64,000 nucleotides of DNA. Source: Liolophura sinensis. Its lineage: Eukaryota; Mollusca; Polyplacophora; Chitonida; Chitonidae. The position numbers were made by a program, and so were the translations under genes. Under the pieces are notes generated by a model. That model did no database searches and was not told where the DNA came from. It saw only the letters and a list, made by a program, of their open reading frames with translations. The stretch lies in NCBI RefSeq assembly GCF_032854445.1, contig NC_088302.1:58074237-58138236 (forward strand). Direction: 5' to 3'. How positions within the stretch are numbered: position 1 is the stretch's first letter; the number at the start of each line of letters is the position of its first letter. Below, piece after piece: positions 45,401 through 60,400 of this stretch.

Positions 45401-48400
45401 TCACAGTTCCATTATCATTTATGATGTTCACACGCTAAAACCTTCAGCCTGTGACATCACTGTTAATCACAGTTCCATTATCATTTATGATGTTCCCACG
45501 CTAAAACCTTCGGCCTGTGACATCACTGTTAATCACAGTTCCATTATCATTTATGATGTTCCCACGCTAAAACCTTCAGCCTGTGACATCACTGTTAATC
45601 AAAGATCTATTATCATTTATGATGTTCCCACGCTAAAACCTTAAACCTGTGACATCACTGTTAATCACAGCTCAGTAGGATCAATTTTCCTTGCAGAAAA
45701 CAGAGTGAACATGGAGCCTACCTTGAGCTGTGACTTGAGGGGATCACGCAGGACTTCAGTCCTGAAAGGTCAGAAGATCTGGCAAGCCGATGACCTTTGT
45801 CTCCAATCTTCCAGTAATGGTGGGAATTCAAACACAAATATCACAAAGCAAAATTCTACTGACCATTGCATGCAGGCATATTTATAAATGTAGAATTTTT
45901 GAAATGACATTTTTACTGAAAGAGTTAATGATGAGTATTAATCATGTCCAGTTTTAGTGAACATACACTTGCACTGGTTTATTTACACACGAGTATTTAG
46001 AAAAAACAGCTGTTTAGTTAATAGGCAAACATTTTTTTGCCTATTTTAGCAGGCCTAAGTTCTACATGTATCATGTGAAGGGTACTTGATGACCCTCAGA
46101 GAAAAAAGGTTAAAGTTCCATCAGAGAATTAAAGCTCCTAGCAATAATATATTTGTGTGCAAAAATTATTACTATGAAGTTCTTGCTACTCCACATCAAC
46201 ATGTTCTATAATAACCTATCCTCTGGGATCCTGTGGAAAAACATGAATCCTCTCTGATACAAACAAGGTACATAGTTTGTTCGTACCTTCCCATCACAGC
46301 GACTTTACTGGGATCCATAAATCTCCACACAAACCTAACTTTATTGCGAGATCACAAATCTGTACGACCAGACTTGTATCTGCTCTATTAACGAAGGCAC
46401 AACAAGAAGTACATTTACAGTCATTTTGGAAAAAGTACTGTTGTGCACGTACAACTTTACAGTGTATGTTCCTTCTTATTCCATCCATCTCACTGAAGAA
46501 CTAGATGCTCAAATGCATATATCATACAGTGTGTGTAAGTACATGTACATCTGCGATGGGGATTTCTGAATTCTCTATACTTCGATTCTTCAGGATGACT
46601 TGACTGAGAGAACTTCATTAACAAGTGATGTAGTGTTTAAAATATCAACTGTGTAAATGTATTCCGATACACAAACTGTGCCCCATGTTAAGGCCCCGTG
46701 TATATGTACACTTGTTCTCACATGAATATGAATATATGCATAAATTGTTATAGAGTAATCTTCAAAAGGCCTATCCTTCTAATTCACTCAATCGTGTATC
46801 AGTGATCTGCTAGCTTTAAACAATCCACATAGGCTGTGAAAGATATATATATCCGCCATCGCTGCATTTTAAGGAAACTACCGATTCTCTAGATGGTACA
46901 TGTATGTCTTATCTGGACCTGTATTGGTACATAGACCTAAACACTGTACCGTCTCAAAGATTTTACGATGAGGTATAGCTACAAATCAACAGTGTAAAGA
47001 TCTCGCCATGCAGAATTTGTTTGATCTGTGTGTAAATTTCAATCAATGTCACAACTTATTACTGCAAAATCTGGTGTGTCCAGGTGATTCTATCAAATTT
47101 TTTCACTCTAAATTTTACAATGAGTACATGTGTAATTCTCTAATAATACATAAAATGGACAGAGCAGCCAGAATCTTTACCCTGCTTCATAAATGCATCT
47201 AATTCTGCTTAGCCTAAGGTTAGGGGTCCTATATTATATCGTGTTCAATTAGATGGCCATAATGGATTTATGAACAGTTGCAATCAAGTCACAAATGAGA
47301 TATGTATTTGGAGTATCCACAACTTATATACTAGCAGTATACATAATTTGGACACTGATTTCACTTCACTGCTTCTCTTTGCATGACTGCGCCCTAATTT
47401 TGTTCTTTATATAACTTCTTAATTCTTTGGTAATTTGTGTTAAATGTAGTTTTTGGAATTGTCCTTACGATTATTCACTTGCAAAGTCCAATTTGGTTAA
47501 CAGCTGGTATAAGAATGTCCATTTCATGCACAAATTCTATTTTATCTTACCCCAGAGATAGTGCCATTGAGTGATGCAGATCGTTGAAATGTGGGAGAGT
47601 CCAGGGGTACAGTGAGAGGCGAATTCTTGTCCAGCCTGTTACTTCTCACAATGTAATCTCTGTCTGTGGGCAAACAGAGTCATTCAGTCCAGTCATGAGC
47701 ATGAACAGTCACTTCAGCAGGGTGAGGAAGACATTCAGTATAACCATGAGCATGAACAGTCACTTCAGCAGGGTGAGGAAGACATTCAGCACAACCATAA
47801 GCATGAACAGTCACTTCAGCAGGGAGAGGAAGACATTCAGTACAACCATAAACATGAACATTCACTTCAGCAGGGAGAAGAGCACATTCAGTACAACCAT
47901 AAGCATGAACAGTCACTTCAGCAGGGAGAGGAAGACATTCAGCACAACCATAAACATGAACAGTCACTTCAGCAGGGAGAAGAGGACATTCAGTACAACC
48001 ATAAGCATGAACAGTCACTTCAGCAGGGAGAGGAAGACATTCAGTACAACCATAAACATGAACATTCACTTCAGCAGGGAGAAGAGGACATTCAGTACAA
48101 CCATGAACATGAACAGTCACTTAAACAGGGAGAGGAAGACATTCAGTACAACCATAAACATGAACAGTCATTTCAACAGGGAGAGGAAAATATTCGGTAC
48201 AACCATGAGCAAGAACACTCATTTCAGCAGGGAGAGGAAGATGTTCAGTACAACCATAAACATGAACAGTCATTTCAACAGGGAGAGGAAGACATTCGGT
48301 ACAACCATGAGCAAGAACACTTACTTCAGCAGGGTGAGGAAGATGTTCAGTACAACCATAAACATGAACAGTCACTTCAGCAGGGAGAGGAAGACATTCA

Positions 48401-51400
48401 GTACAACCATGAGCATGAACAGTCACTTCAGCAGGGACAGGAAGACTGTTCATGCTCATGGTGGTACTGAATGGCGTCATCTCCCTACTGAAGTGACTGT
48501 TCATGCTCATGGTTGTCCTGAATGTCTCTGAGCCGGATCATCACACTGACCATCCGTGCACCATACCAGATACAGTACAGCCAGATCACCATGCTGACCA
48601 TCCACAGACCTTACCAGATACAGTACAGCAGGATCATCACGCTGACCATCCGTGTACCATACCAGATACAGTACAGCCAGATCACCATGCTGACCATCCA
48701 CAGACCATAACACATACAGTACAGCTGGATCATCACGCTGACCATCTGTTAACCATACCACATACAGTACAGCCAGATCATCATGCTGACCATCCGTGTA
48801 CCATACCAGTTACAGTATAGCCGGATCATCACACTGACCGTCTGCATATCGTACCAAATACTGTACAGCCTGATCATCACACTCACTGTCCATGGACCAT
48901 ACCAGATACAGTACAGCTGGATCACCAGGCTGACAGTCTGTGGACCATACCAAATATTGTACAGCCCGATCATCACACTCACTGTCCATAGACCATACAG
49001 TACCGTCAGATCACCACGCTGACCGTCACTTCAGTAGGGAACAGTCACTCCAGTAGGGAGAGGAAGACATTCAGTGCAGTGATGAGCACGAAGAGTCACT
49101 TCAGCTGGGAGAGGAAGACTATACCAAATACTGTACAGCCCGATCATCACACTCACTGTCCATGGACCATACAGTACCGTCAGATCACCACGCTGACCGT
49201 CACTTCACCACGCTGACCGTCACTTCAGTAGGGAACAGTCACTCCAGTAGGGAGAGGAAGACATTCAGTGCAGTGATGAGCATGAAGAGTCACTTCAGCT
49301 GGGATAGGAAGACCATACCAAATACTGTACAGCCTGATCATCACACTCACTGTCCATGGACCATACAGTACCGTCAGATCACCACACTGACCATCACTCC
49401 AGTAGGGAGAGGAAGACATTCTGCAGTGATGAGCATGAAGAGTCACTTCAGCTGGGAGAGGAAGACCATACCAAATACTGTACAGCCGGATCATAATGCT
49501 GACCGTCCACCGACCATACCACATACAGTACAGCCGGATCATCACGCTGACCATCCGTGTACCATACCAGATACAGTACAGCCGGATCTTCACACTGAAC
49601 GTCTGCAGACCATACCACATACAGTACAACCAGATCATCATGCTGACCGTCCGCAGACCATACCAGATACAGTACAGCCGGATCATCACGCTGACCGTCC
49701 GCAGACCATACTACATACAGTACAGCCAGATCATCACGCTGACCATCCGTGTACCATACCAGATACAGTACACCCGGATCATCACACTGACCGTCTGCAG
49801 ACCATACCACATACAGTACAACCAGATCATCATGCTGACCGTCCGCAGACCATACCACATACAGTACAGCCGGATCATCACGCTGACCATTCGTGTACCA
49901 TACCAGATACAGTACAGCCGGATCATCACACTGACCGTCTGCAGACCATAGCACATAGTACAGCTGGATCATCACACTGACCGTCTGCAGACCATACCAC
50001 ATACAGTACAGCCAGATTATCATGCTGACCGTCTGCAGACCATACCACATACAGTACAACCAGATCATCATGCTGGCCGTCCGCAGACCATACCACATAC
50101 AGTACAACCAGATCATCACACTGACAGTCTGCAGACCATACCACATACAGTACAGCCAGATCATCATGCTGACCGTCTGCAGACCATATCACATACAGTA
50201 CAGCCGGATCATCACGCTGATCGTCCGCAGACCATACCACATACAGTACAGCCAGATCATCACGCTGACCATCCGTGTACCATACCACATACAGTACACC
50301 CGGATCATCACACTGACCGTCTGCAGGCCATACCACATACAGTACAACCAGATCATCATGCTGATCGTCCGCAGACCATACCACATACAGTACAGCCGGA
50401 TCATCACGCTGACCGTCCGCAGACCATACCACATACAGTACATCCAGATCACCATGCTGACCGTCCGCAGACCATACCACATACAGTACAGCCGGATCAT
50501 CACGCTGACCGTCCGCAGACCATACCACATACAGTACAGCCAGATCATCACGCTGACCATCCGTGTACCATACCAGATACAGTACACCCGGATCATCACA
50601 CTGACCGTCTGCAGACCATAGCACATACAGTACAACCAGATCATCATGCTGACCGTCCGCAGACCATACCACATACAGTACAGCCGGATCATCACGCTGA
50701 CCGTCCGCAGACCATACCACATACAGTACAGCTGGATCATCACGCTGACCATCCGTGGACCATACGCCGATCATGTTCCCCTCCTCCCCTCGGGCCATCC
50801 TGCATGGATGGTCTGCGTGTCTTCATCACAGTTAATCATCATCATAATGTGCCATTTTCAAAAAATGTTTTTCCTTGATAAGAACAAGATATTTGAAACT
50901 ACAGTCAGAACACAAAGAAAGCAGGGTCCTTTGGGTTTTTTTCTACACAATTCACGAATTTCACAAGAACTACCTACCTGTAGGGTTGCTGATCTGATTG
51001 ATCAAGTCACCTGACCACCTTACAGTGGGCTGCATGTTATTCTGTTTACCATTGTAAAACCAATCAGCACTCAGTGATGGGATGACACCAGACTGTAGCC
51101 TGAATTGCAAAGTATATTAAATGTAATCTGAACAGTAAAATGCAACAAATATAGTCTGAATAGTCACCTGTATCAAATATAGGCTGAATAGAAACATGTT
51201 TCCCCACTTAGTCAAGTGTGTTGACTCTAACCTGAATTTCCAAGTCTGTTGACTGTGATATGAAAAGCCAAGTCTGTAACATGAACAGTCAAGTGTGTTC
51301 ACCCTCACCTGAATACCCAACTGTGCTGACTGTAACATGAATACTCAGGTGTGCTGACTGTAACATGAATAGTTAGGTGTGCTGACTGTAACATGAGGTC

Positions 51401-54400
51401 AGGTGTGCTGACTGTAACATGAGTAGCCAAGTGTGCTGACTGTAACATGAATAGTCAAGTGTGCAGATTGTAACATGAAAAGTCAAGTGTGCAGATTGTA
51501 ACATGAAAAGTCAAGTGTGCAGATTGTAACATGAAAAGCCAAGTGTGCTGACTGTCACATGAATAGCCACATGTGCTGACTGTGACATGAAAAGCCAAGT
51601 ATGCTGAATGTAACATGAACAGTCAAGTGTGTTCACCTTAACCTGAATAGCTAACTACGCTGACTGTGACATGAAGTCAGGTGTGCTGACTGTAACATGA
51701 ATAGCCAGGTGTGCTGACTGTAACATGAATAGTCAGGTGTGCTGACTGTAAAATGAATAGTCAGGTGTGCTGACTGTAAAATGAATAGTAAATTGTGCAG
51801 ACTGTATATATACTGAATATATTCTGAATTTATTTATTGATACATGTAATTCATAGATGTAAATGAGCACTTAAATTCACATGAGTACAAGTACCTGAGT
51901 TCACAGTGTTTGATCAGTTGGGATGACATAAGCTGTAACAATGTGGCCTTGGCTTGGTCAATGAAGAAACAGTCTGGTGTTGGGGAACCTTCCATTCTGG
52001 AAAAACAAAACTTGGTGAGTACAGCGTAAATGAGCTGCACAGTTCCCACACTTATTGTAGAATCATTTTCTAGGACTTTCCAGGAACAAACTCATACGTC
52101 CCAGACTTTTACAAACTATTAACATTTCCTCTAAAAGTAGTGACGAGGAGGAAGTTGCATGTACATATATTACCTGCCAATTTAGGATAGTTCTTAAGGC
52201 AGACAACCCATGTTGTAGAACAACACAACACAGCATGTAACTGAACACCTGATGTGGCATTTTCTATGAATTTTCTCCACAGAACACAAACGATATTATG
52301 TACATCTGTTTTAATCGATTTTAAATGATTTTCCAGTAGTCACTGGGCATTTTTAAGGACTTTTTACACTCCAAAAATTTGCAGATTTCCAGCTTTTTAA
52401 GAACCCATACAAGCCCTGTGCGTGGGTGAGTGGGGATGAACACAACTGCTGGGGAACTAGAGCATCATGTGTAACAGACAGGGAAACCAACCTTGTACAG
52501 CATCCTCCAGACTCCAGCAGGACACAAAGCAAACCATGCTCCTGAAATTACAGCAAGAATATGTCACAAGGCTGAAAATCATGGGCCAAATTACCTAAAT
52601 AAACAAACAGTGAAAGCCCCCCAGCCTTCCTTATTCCAAATCATGGGGGTACTTCACCGTGTCACCATGGAGTATACAACCACAACAACCAAGAAAGTCA
52701 ATCAGAGGTTGCAAAGATACATGTCCCCACTCCACACCAGGATAGTATACACACATACATGTATATAGCACAATTAACTGTCACTGATTGACAGATTTTC
52801 AAAAGATTGAGTTTACTTGTGTGCAAATAGACTCAACCTCATTGGTTGGAGGCTACAGCAATCCGCAGGCAAGCACCTAATAAAACTCTGCCAGAGAGAG
52901 TCCTGTGTAAATTTCAGAATCCTACATGTATGCTATATCATACCCGAAATACACATATTTTCTGTCATAAAGGCAAGTGCAGGCAACTGCTCACAAAATC
53001 TGAATGTGCAACAATAAATCTGACTTCAGCTTATCTTGCATAATTTGTGTGAATTTAAGAAACACATGCCATACGATACCAGAATTACATGTATGCACAA
53101 TCCAAAAGTAAAAGTATGTCCAGCACAATGGACCTTAAAATATGTAACGCCAGATAACTCCTACAACCGATCGAAATGGGGAAAAATAACCTGACAGTGC
53201 ACAACTTTCGGCCATTTTGCACACTTTGTGTGAGATGGAGAATCCTATACCTGACAATTGCCAAGATAAGAAAGAGACATAATAATTAAACTGACAAAGC
53301 AACTTTTCTTCCCTTTCAATGCTTACTTTAGTAACACTGGTAATGTCATGTACGCATACAACATGGAGTAAAAATCTTACAAACATGACGTGACAAACAT
53401 GGAGTAAAAATCTTACAAACATAGAGTAAAAATCTCACAATCATTGAGTAAAAATCTTACAAATATCAAGTCAAAGTCTTACCACTCCAACTATGAGTAA
53501 AAACCATCGACCATCCGGCTCAAAGTACCCAAAGACATGCTTCTCAGGGACATCCTGGCACCTGCGCGTCGGGAAGATCTCCTGCCAGAAGATGAGCTGT
53601 TTGACTGGCCAGTTATCACCCAGGTGCAGCAAACCATGGTAGGCAAGGAAGAGGTGGATGTCCAGAAGATCAGATGTGGGCAGGTGGCTGGTCAGCAGGT
53701 GGCCCTGTAGGGTAGAGAGTGACAGACAGCTGAATATAGTCTGTTCTACAGGTGTATATGACAAGAGACCAGGAGCACAGGTGGCTGGTCAGAAGGTGGC
53801 CCTAAAGGATACACAGTCACAGTTACATACAGTCTATTCTACAGGTGGATATGACAAGAGACCAGGAGCACAGGTGGCTAGTCAGAAGGTGGCCCTACAG
53901 GATACACAGTGACAGCTACATACAGTCTATTCTACAGTTGCATATGACAAGAGACCAGGAGCACAGGTGGCTGGTCAGAAGGTGGCCCTAAAGGATACAC
54001 AGTCACAGTTACATACAGTCTATTCTACAGGTGGATATGACAAGAGACCAGGGGCACAGGTGGCTGGTCAGAAGGTGGCCCTAAAGGATACACAGTCACA
54101 GTTACATACAGTCTCTTCTACAGGTGTATATGACAGACCAGGAGCACAGGTGGCTGGTCAGAAGGTGGCCCTAAAGGATACACAGTGACAGTTACATACA
54201 GTCTATTCTACAGGTGTATATGACAAGAGACCAGGAGCACAGGTGGCTGGTCAGAAGGTGGCCCTACAGGATACACAGTCACAGTTACATACAGTCTATT
54301 CTACAGGTGTATATGACAAGAGACCAGGAGCACTGGTCAGCAACACCACCACACTCACTCACTCTTCAGGGTTTTCTTTAGCAACATCACCACACTCACT

Positions 54401-57400
54401 CACTCTCCAGGGGATTCTTTAGCAAAATCATCTCACTCACTTGCTGTCCAGGGGTTTTCTTTAGCCACATCACCTCACTCACTTACTGTCCAGGGGTTTT
54501 CTTCAGCAATATCAACTCACTCACTTACTGTTCAGGGGTTTTCTTTGGCAACATCACCTCACTCACTTACTGTCCAGGGATTTTCTTCAGCAACATCACC
54601 TCACTCACTTACTGTGCGGGGGTTTTCTTTAGCAAAATCACTTCAATCACTTACTGTCTAGGGGGCTTTCCTTAGCAAGATAACCTCACTCACTGACTGT
54701 CCAGGGGTTTTCTTCAGCAACATCACCTCACTCACTTACTGTGTGCGGGTTTTCTTTAGCAACATCACCACACTCACTTACTGTCCAGGGGTTTTCTTCA
54801 GCAACATCACCTCACTCACTTACTGTCCAGGTGATTCTTTAGCAACATCACCTCACTCACTTACTGTGTGCGGGTTTTCTTTAGCAACATCACTTCAATC
54901 ACTTACTGTCTAGGGGGCTTTCCTTAGCAATATAACCTCACTCACTTAATGTCTAGAGGTTTTCCTTAGCAACATCACCTCACTCACTGTCCAGGGGTTT
55001 TCTTTAGCAACACCACCTCACTCACTTACTGCCCTGTTGTTTTCTTCAGCAACATCACCTCACTCACTTACTGTCCAGGGGTTTTCTTCAGCAACATCAC
55101 CTCACTCACTTACTGTCCAGGGGTTTTCTTTACTTAGTATTCAAAATTTTCTCATCCAGCAAAAGATCAAACTTTTTACTTAAAATTATAAACTAAACTA
55201 GCTTATTAGAATAGCTTTTCTCACAACAATACCAGACTTAAAAGATGTGAAAAAGTGCTACATCCATTATACAATCATGTTTATACACATGATATATAAA
55301 TAAATAAGTCACACAATGATAACTCTCCAAATGGCAAAATAAAGATTTCAGTAATACAAAATTTACAGAAGCTCTGGTGCATAGGATTACTGCATTCTTG
55401 TTATCTCCACTGAAGACAGGCTCAGTTTACCTTATAAAACACACAGGAGCCAAGGATAGTGTATGCTCTCCGCACTCCACATTTATCATCTGACTGAAAC
55501 CAAATTAAAACACAATAAAGGACAATGATGTATGTGAGCATGAGCACGTATGTGAGCATGAGCACGTATGTGAGCATGTGCATGTATGTGAGCACGAGTA
55601 CGTATGTGAGCATGAGCACGTATGTAAGCATGTGCATGTATGTGAACATGTGCATGTATGTGAGCATGAGCACGTATGTAAGCATGTGCATGTATGTGAA
55701 CATGTGCATGTATGTGAACATGAGCACATATGTGAGTACGTGCATGTATGTGAGCAAGAGCATGTATGTGAGCATGAGCATGTATGTGAGCATGTGCATG
55801 TAAGCATGTGAATGTATGTGAGCATGTGCACGTATGTGAGCATGAGCACATATGTGAGCATGTGCATGAATGTGAGCATGTGCATGAATGTGAGCATGTG
55901 CATGAATGTGAGCATGTGCACATATGTGAACACGTGCACGTATGTGAGCACGAGCACGTGTGAGCATGAGCATGTATGTGCGCATGTGCATGTATGTGAG
56001 CATGAGCACGTATGTAAGCATGTGCATGTATGTGAGCATGAGCACGTATGCATGTATGTGAACATGTGCATGTATGTGAGCATGAGCACGTATGTAAGCA
56101 TGTGCATGTATGTGAACATGTACATGTATGTGAACATGAGCACATATGTGAGTACGTGCATGTATGTGAGCAAGAGCATGTATGTGAGCATGAGCATGTA
56201 TGTGAGCATGTGCACGTATGTGAGCATGTGCATGAATGTGAGCATGAGCATGTATGTAAGCATGTGCATGTACGTGAGCATGAGCACGTATGTGAGCACG
56301 AGCATGTATGAGCATGTGCACGTATGTAAGCATGTGCATGTATGTGAACATGTGCATGTATGTGAACATGAGCACATATGTGAGTACGTGCATGTATGTG
56401 AGCACGAGCATGTATGTGAGCATGTGCATGTATGTGAGCATGTGCATGTATGTGACCATGTGAATAAATGTGAGCATGTGCATGAATGTGAGCATGTGCA
56501 TGTATGTGAGCATGTGCACGTATGTGAGCATGTGCATGTATGTGAGCATGTGCATGTATGTGAGCACGAGTACGTAAGTGAGCAAGTGCATGTATGTGAA
56601 CATTTGGATGTATGTGAGCATGTGAATAAATGTGAGCATGTGCATGAATGTGAGCATGTGCATATATGTGACCATGTGAATAAATGTGAGCATGTGCACG
56701 TATGTGAGCATGTGCATGAATGTGAGCACGAGCACGTATGTAAGCATGTGCATGTATGTGAGTACGTGCATGTATCTCAGATTTGTAAAGCTTACACAAG
56801 CCATTATAAACAAACAGCTGATTTATGAACTTATTTGATATGATTCATAACAAAGGTACAGAGTCTTGCGTTGACAGTACTGCTAACAGTTTGGCTCAAG
56901 GGTCACACTGTACCTTATCAGCAAAGTCTCCAGCTTCAAAACTGCTTAGCTCTGTGCTCAGCTGTCCCTGAAAAGAAAGCACATGTACATGTATTCTATT
57001 ACATTATGGGCTACATGTAGATACACCTGTAATTATGTAAATGATAACATAATTACCTAATTTACTGACTAATACCTTGTTATCAAATCCTGCATACCAA
57101 GCTTACATCATCAACCATGTGAAGCAAATGGGCAAGAAAAGCAGTTTGTAAGATTTCATTAAATTCAGCACAAACCCACATGAATATATGAATAAATAAA
57201 TACTGTGAAGTACTTAATTTTCGCGTGGAACTAATTTTCGCGGAGTTTACGGTAAAAAATAATTCAATATCCAATACTGAATCACGTTCTACAGGTAGTA
57301 GCAATAATGAAGTGAAATCTTTGCCAGGGTGACGGGACTTGTGCTAAGAAAGCTGCCCCGATGCGGCAGCTAAATTTTTTAACAGCAGGAAAGGGAAATT

Positions 57401-60400
57401 ATGCTTTAAATATATACAAACTCTAGTGCTAAGGCTTGGTGGGTATAAAACAAAGTGAGCGTTTATTTGTCTTTAGTTTGATCAATCTTCGCTATGCCCG
57501 TAAAGTGAAAGAAAAGTAGACGCCAGCATGTGCTGGCTTCTAATGAATGTAGCTCTAATACACGCTATCCCAATGACTGTGTGTATCTCTCCTGTGGTCC
57601 AATGAGTGAGCTTCTAACAAACTGCGAATTGAGTACAACAACACAATGGCCGTTTGACAGCTACGGCAGTGTTTGCGGTTTCTGACCTGCCACAGAGGAC
57701 GATTAAAACTGAAAACAACGCAAAACTTATAAAGAATGGGTGAGTGGTGCAGAAAATGGTGAATTCTTATGTTTTGCATCGAACTGCTCAAAGGATGACA
57801 ATGATTTAAAAGTACTAAACAATGATTCAAAAAGAAATGACACCTGTCTGAGTACTGCTCACGGTAGGTGCGAAAGTTATCTTCTTACTTAGTGATAATC
57901 CCTCTCCGACTGTTTTAATCTCTGATCCAGATCACGAGGATAGGCAACACCGCAAGAAACAAAGGAGGATTATAGCCCCGCATGATGATATCTGTTTGAT
58001 GTGCTTGAATAATTTCGCCCATATTATATCTTGAAAAATTTTAAGATTTTTTTTTTCAGTATTCTCTTAAAAACACGAAAATTAATCCCTGCGGACATAT
58101 TTTTGGAGAAAATTTGCGAAAATAAATTTCAGCCAATAACAAGTACTTTACAGTACAAAAATTTACTCAAATGCATCCTGCTGGAAAAATAAAGTCTGAT
58201 GTGTGATTTCCTAGTCACCTTCACTTCCTCTGACAACAACAATGCCTGGGCCGAAGGTAGACATGACAAGTAAGGGAAGGCAACTGTCTCCCTCCTGTCT
58301 GCTCCCAGAAAGCATTGATAAACCATTGTAAAAAGATGGTCCAAACTAGGATGATTGCCAGGGTCAGTGAATGCACAGTCTATTGTGCCATACAGCACGT
58401 GGAGAAGTCTGACCAGGTCAGAGAGAATAGTTTCCAATTCAAACAAGCTCTTCCTGCAATGAGAAAAATGGAATAGAATATTCTACATCCAAAGATCGTT
58501 TAAAATATACAAGATACACATTGCTGTAAGCATCCCATCAACATTACATACACAGTGCTGTAAGCATCACATCAACATTACATAAACAGTGCTGTAAGCA
58601 TCACATCAACATTACATACACATTCCTGTAAACATCACATCAACATTACATACACATTGCTGTAAGCATCACATCAACATTACATACACAGTGCTGTAAG
58701 CATCACATCAACATTACATACACAAAGCTGTAAGCATCACATCAACATTACATACACAGTGCTGTAAGCATCCCATCAACATTACATACACAAAGCTGTA
58801 AGCATCACATCAACATTACATACACAGTGCTGTAAGCATCCCATCAACATTACATACACAAAGCTGTAAGCATCCCATCAACATTACATACACAGTGCTG
58901 TAAGCATCCCATCAACATTACATACACAGTGCTGTAAGCATCACATCAACATTACATACACATTGCTGTAAGCATCACATCAACATTACATACACAGTGC
59001 TGTAAGCATCACATCAACATTACATACACATTCCTGTAAGCATCACATCAACATTACATAAACAGTGCTGTAAGCATCCCATCAACATTACATACACAGT
59101 ACTGTAAGCATCACATCAACATTACATACACAGTGCTGTAAGCATCACATCAACATTACATACACAGTGCTGTAAGCATCACATCAACATTACATACACA
59201 GTGCTGTAAGCATCCCATCAGCATTACATACACAGTGCTGTAAGCATCCCATCAACATTACATACACAGTGCTGTAAGCATCACATCAACATTACATACT
59301 TAATCACACACTAAGAAATGAAGTCATCTTATTCTGATAAGTTAAGAGGTCAGAGGAGTTGCCAAGTGCACTCAGATGAGTTGCTCGTAAGCATGTGTCT
59401 ATAGCACTACAGCTCACAACCAGGCCTAGATGAGTTTGTTCATGAGCAAATGTCTACAGGCCAACACGTCTGTACCAACTGAGGCCAGATCAGTTTTTCA
59501 TGAACAAGTGTCTACAGCCCTACACCTCCCAAATGAGGCAAGATCAGATCTTCATGAGCAAGTGTCTACAACCCTCCAGCTCCCAAATGAGGCCAAATGA
59601 GTTGTTCATGAGCACTGATGTCTACAGCCTTACAGCTTTCAACTGAGCTCAGATGAGCTACTCATGAGTATTAGTATCTACCATCCTCCAGCACCCAACT
59701 GAGGCCAGATCAGTTGTTCATGAGCAAGTGCCTACAGCCCTACACCTCCCAAATGAGGCAAGATGAGTTGTTCATGAGCAAGTGTCTACAACTCTCCAGT
59801 TCCCAACTGAGGCCAGATCAGCTGTTCACGAGCAAGCGTCTACAGCCCTACCTCCCAAATGAGGCAAGATCAGATCTTCATGAGCAAGTGTCTACAACCC
59901 TCCAGCCCCCAACTGAGGCCAAACGAGTTGTTCATGAGCACAGATGTCTACAGCCTTACAGCTTCCAACTGCGCTCAGATGAGCTGCTCATGAGTATTAG
60001 TATCTACCACCCTCCAGCTCCCAACTGAGGCCAGATGAGCTGTTCATGAACAAGTGTCTACAACTCTCCAATTCTCAACTGAAGCCAGATGAGTTGTTCA
60101 TGAGCATGTGCCTACAGCTCCAAACCGAGGACAGATGAGTTGTCAATGAGCAAATGTCTACAATCCTCCAGCTTCCAACTAAGGCCAGATGAGTTGTTCA
60201 TAATCAAGTGTTTACAGCCCTACAGCTCCCAAACGAGGGCAAATGAATTATTCATGAGCAAGTGCCTACAGCCCTACAGCTCCACGGCTCCCATCCGAGG
60301 GCAGATGAGTTGTTCATGAGAAAGTGTCTACAGTCCTACAGCCTCCAACTGAAGCCAGACGAGTTGTTCATGAGTATGTGCCTACAGCCCTACACCTCCC

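Noticed and set aside
47584-48531. 315-codon frame of 17-residue repeats
   Set aside because: 51-bp period artefact inside an INTU intron, and the reverse strand is open too.
50754-50812. Alternative INTU exon ([16 protein letters not shown])
   Set aside because: Phase would fit, but the acceptor has no pyrimidine tract and the donor is weak. The 50978-51018 piece has a better donor.
55422-56828. Minus frames of 437-463 codons and + frames in the 18-bp array
   Set aside because: Period of six codons with no stops; HAHAHI/MLTYMH low complexity. The real INTU exon occupies only 55431-55493.
57555-57830. 91-codon minus frame
   Set aside because: Lies inside the TA-flanked inverted-repeat element and matches no family I recognise.
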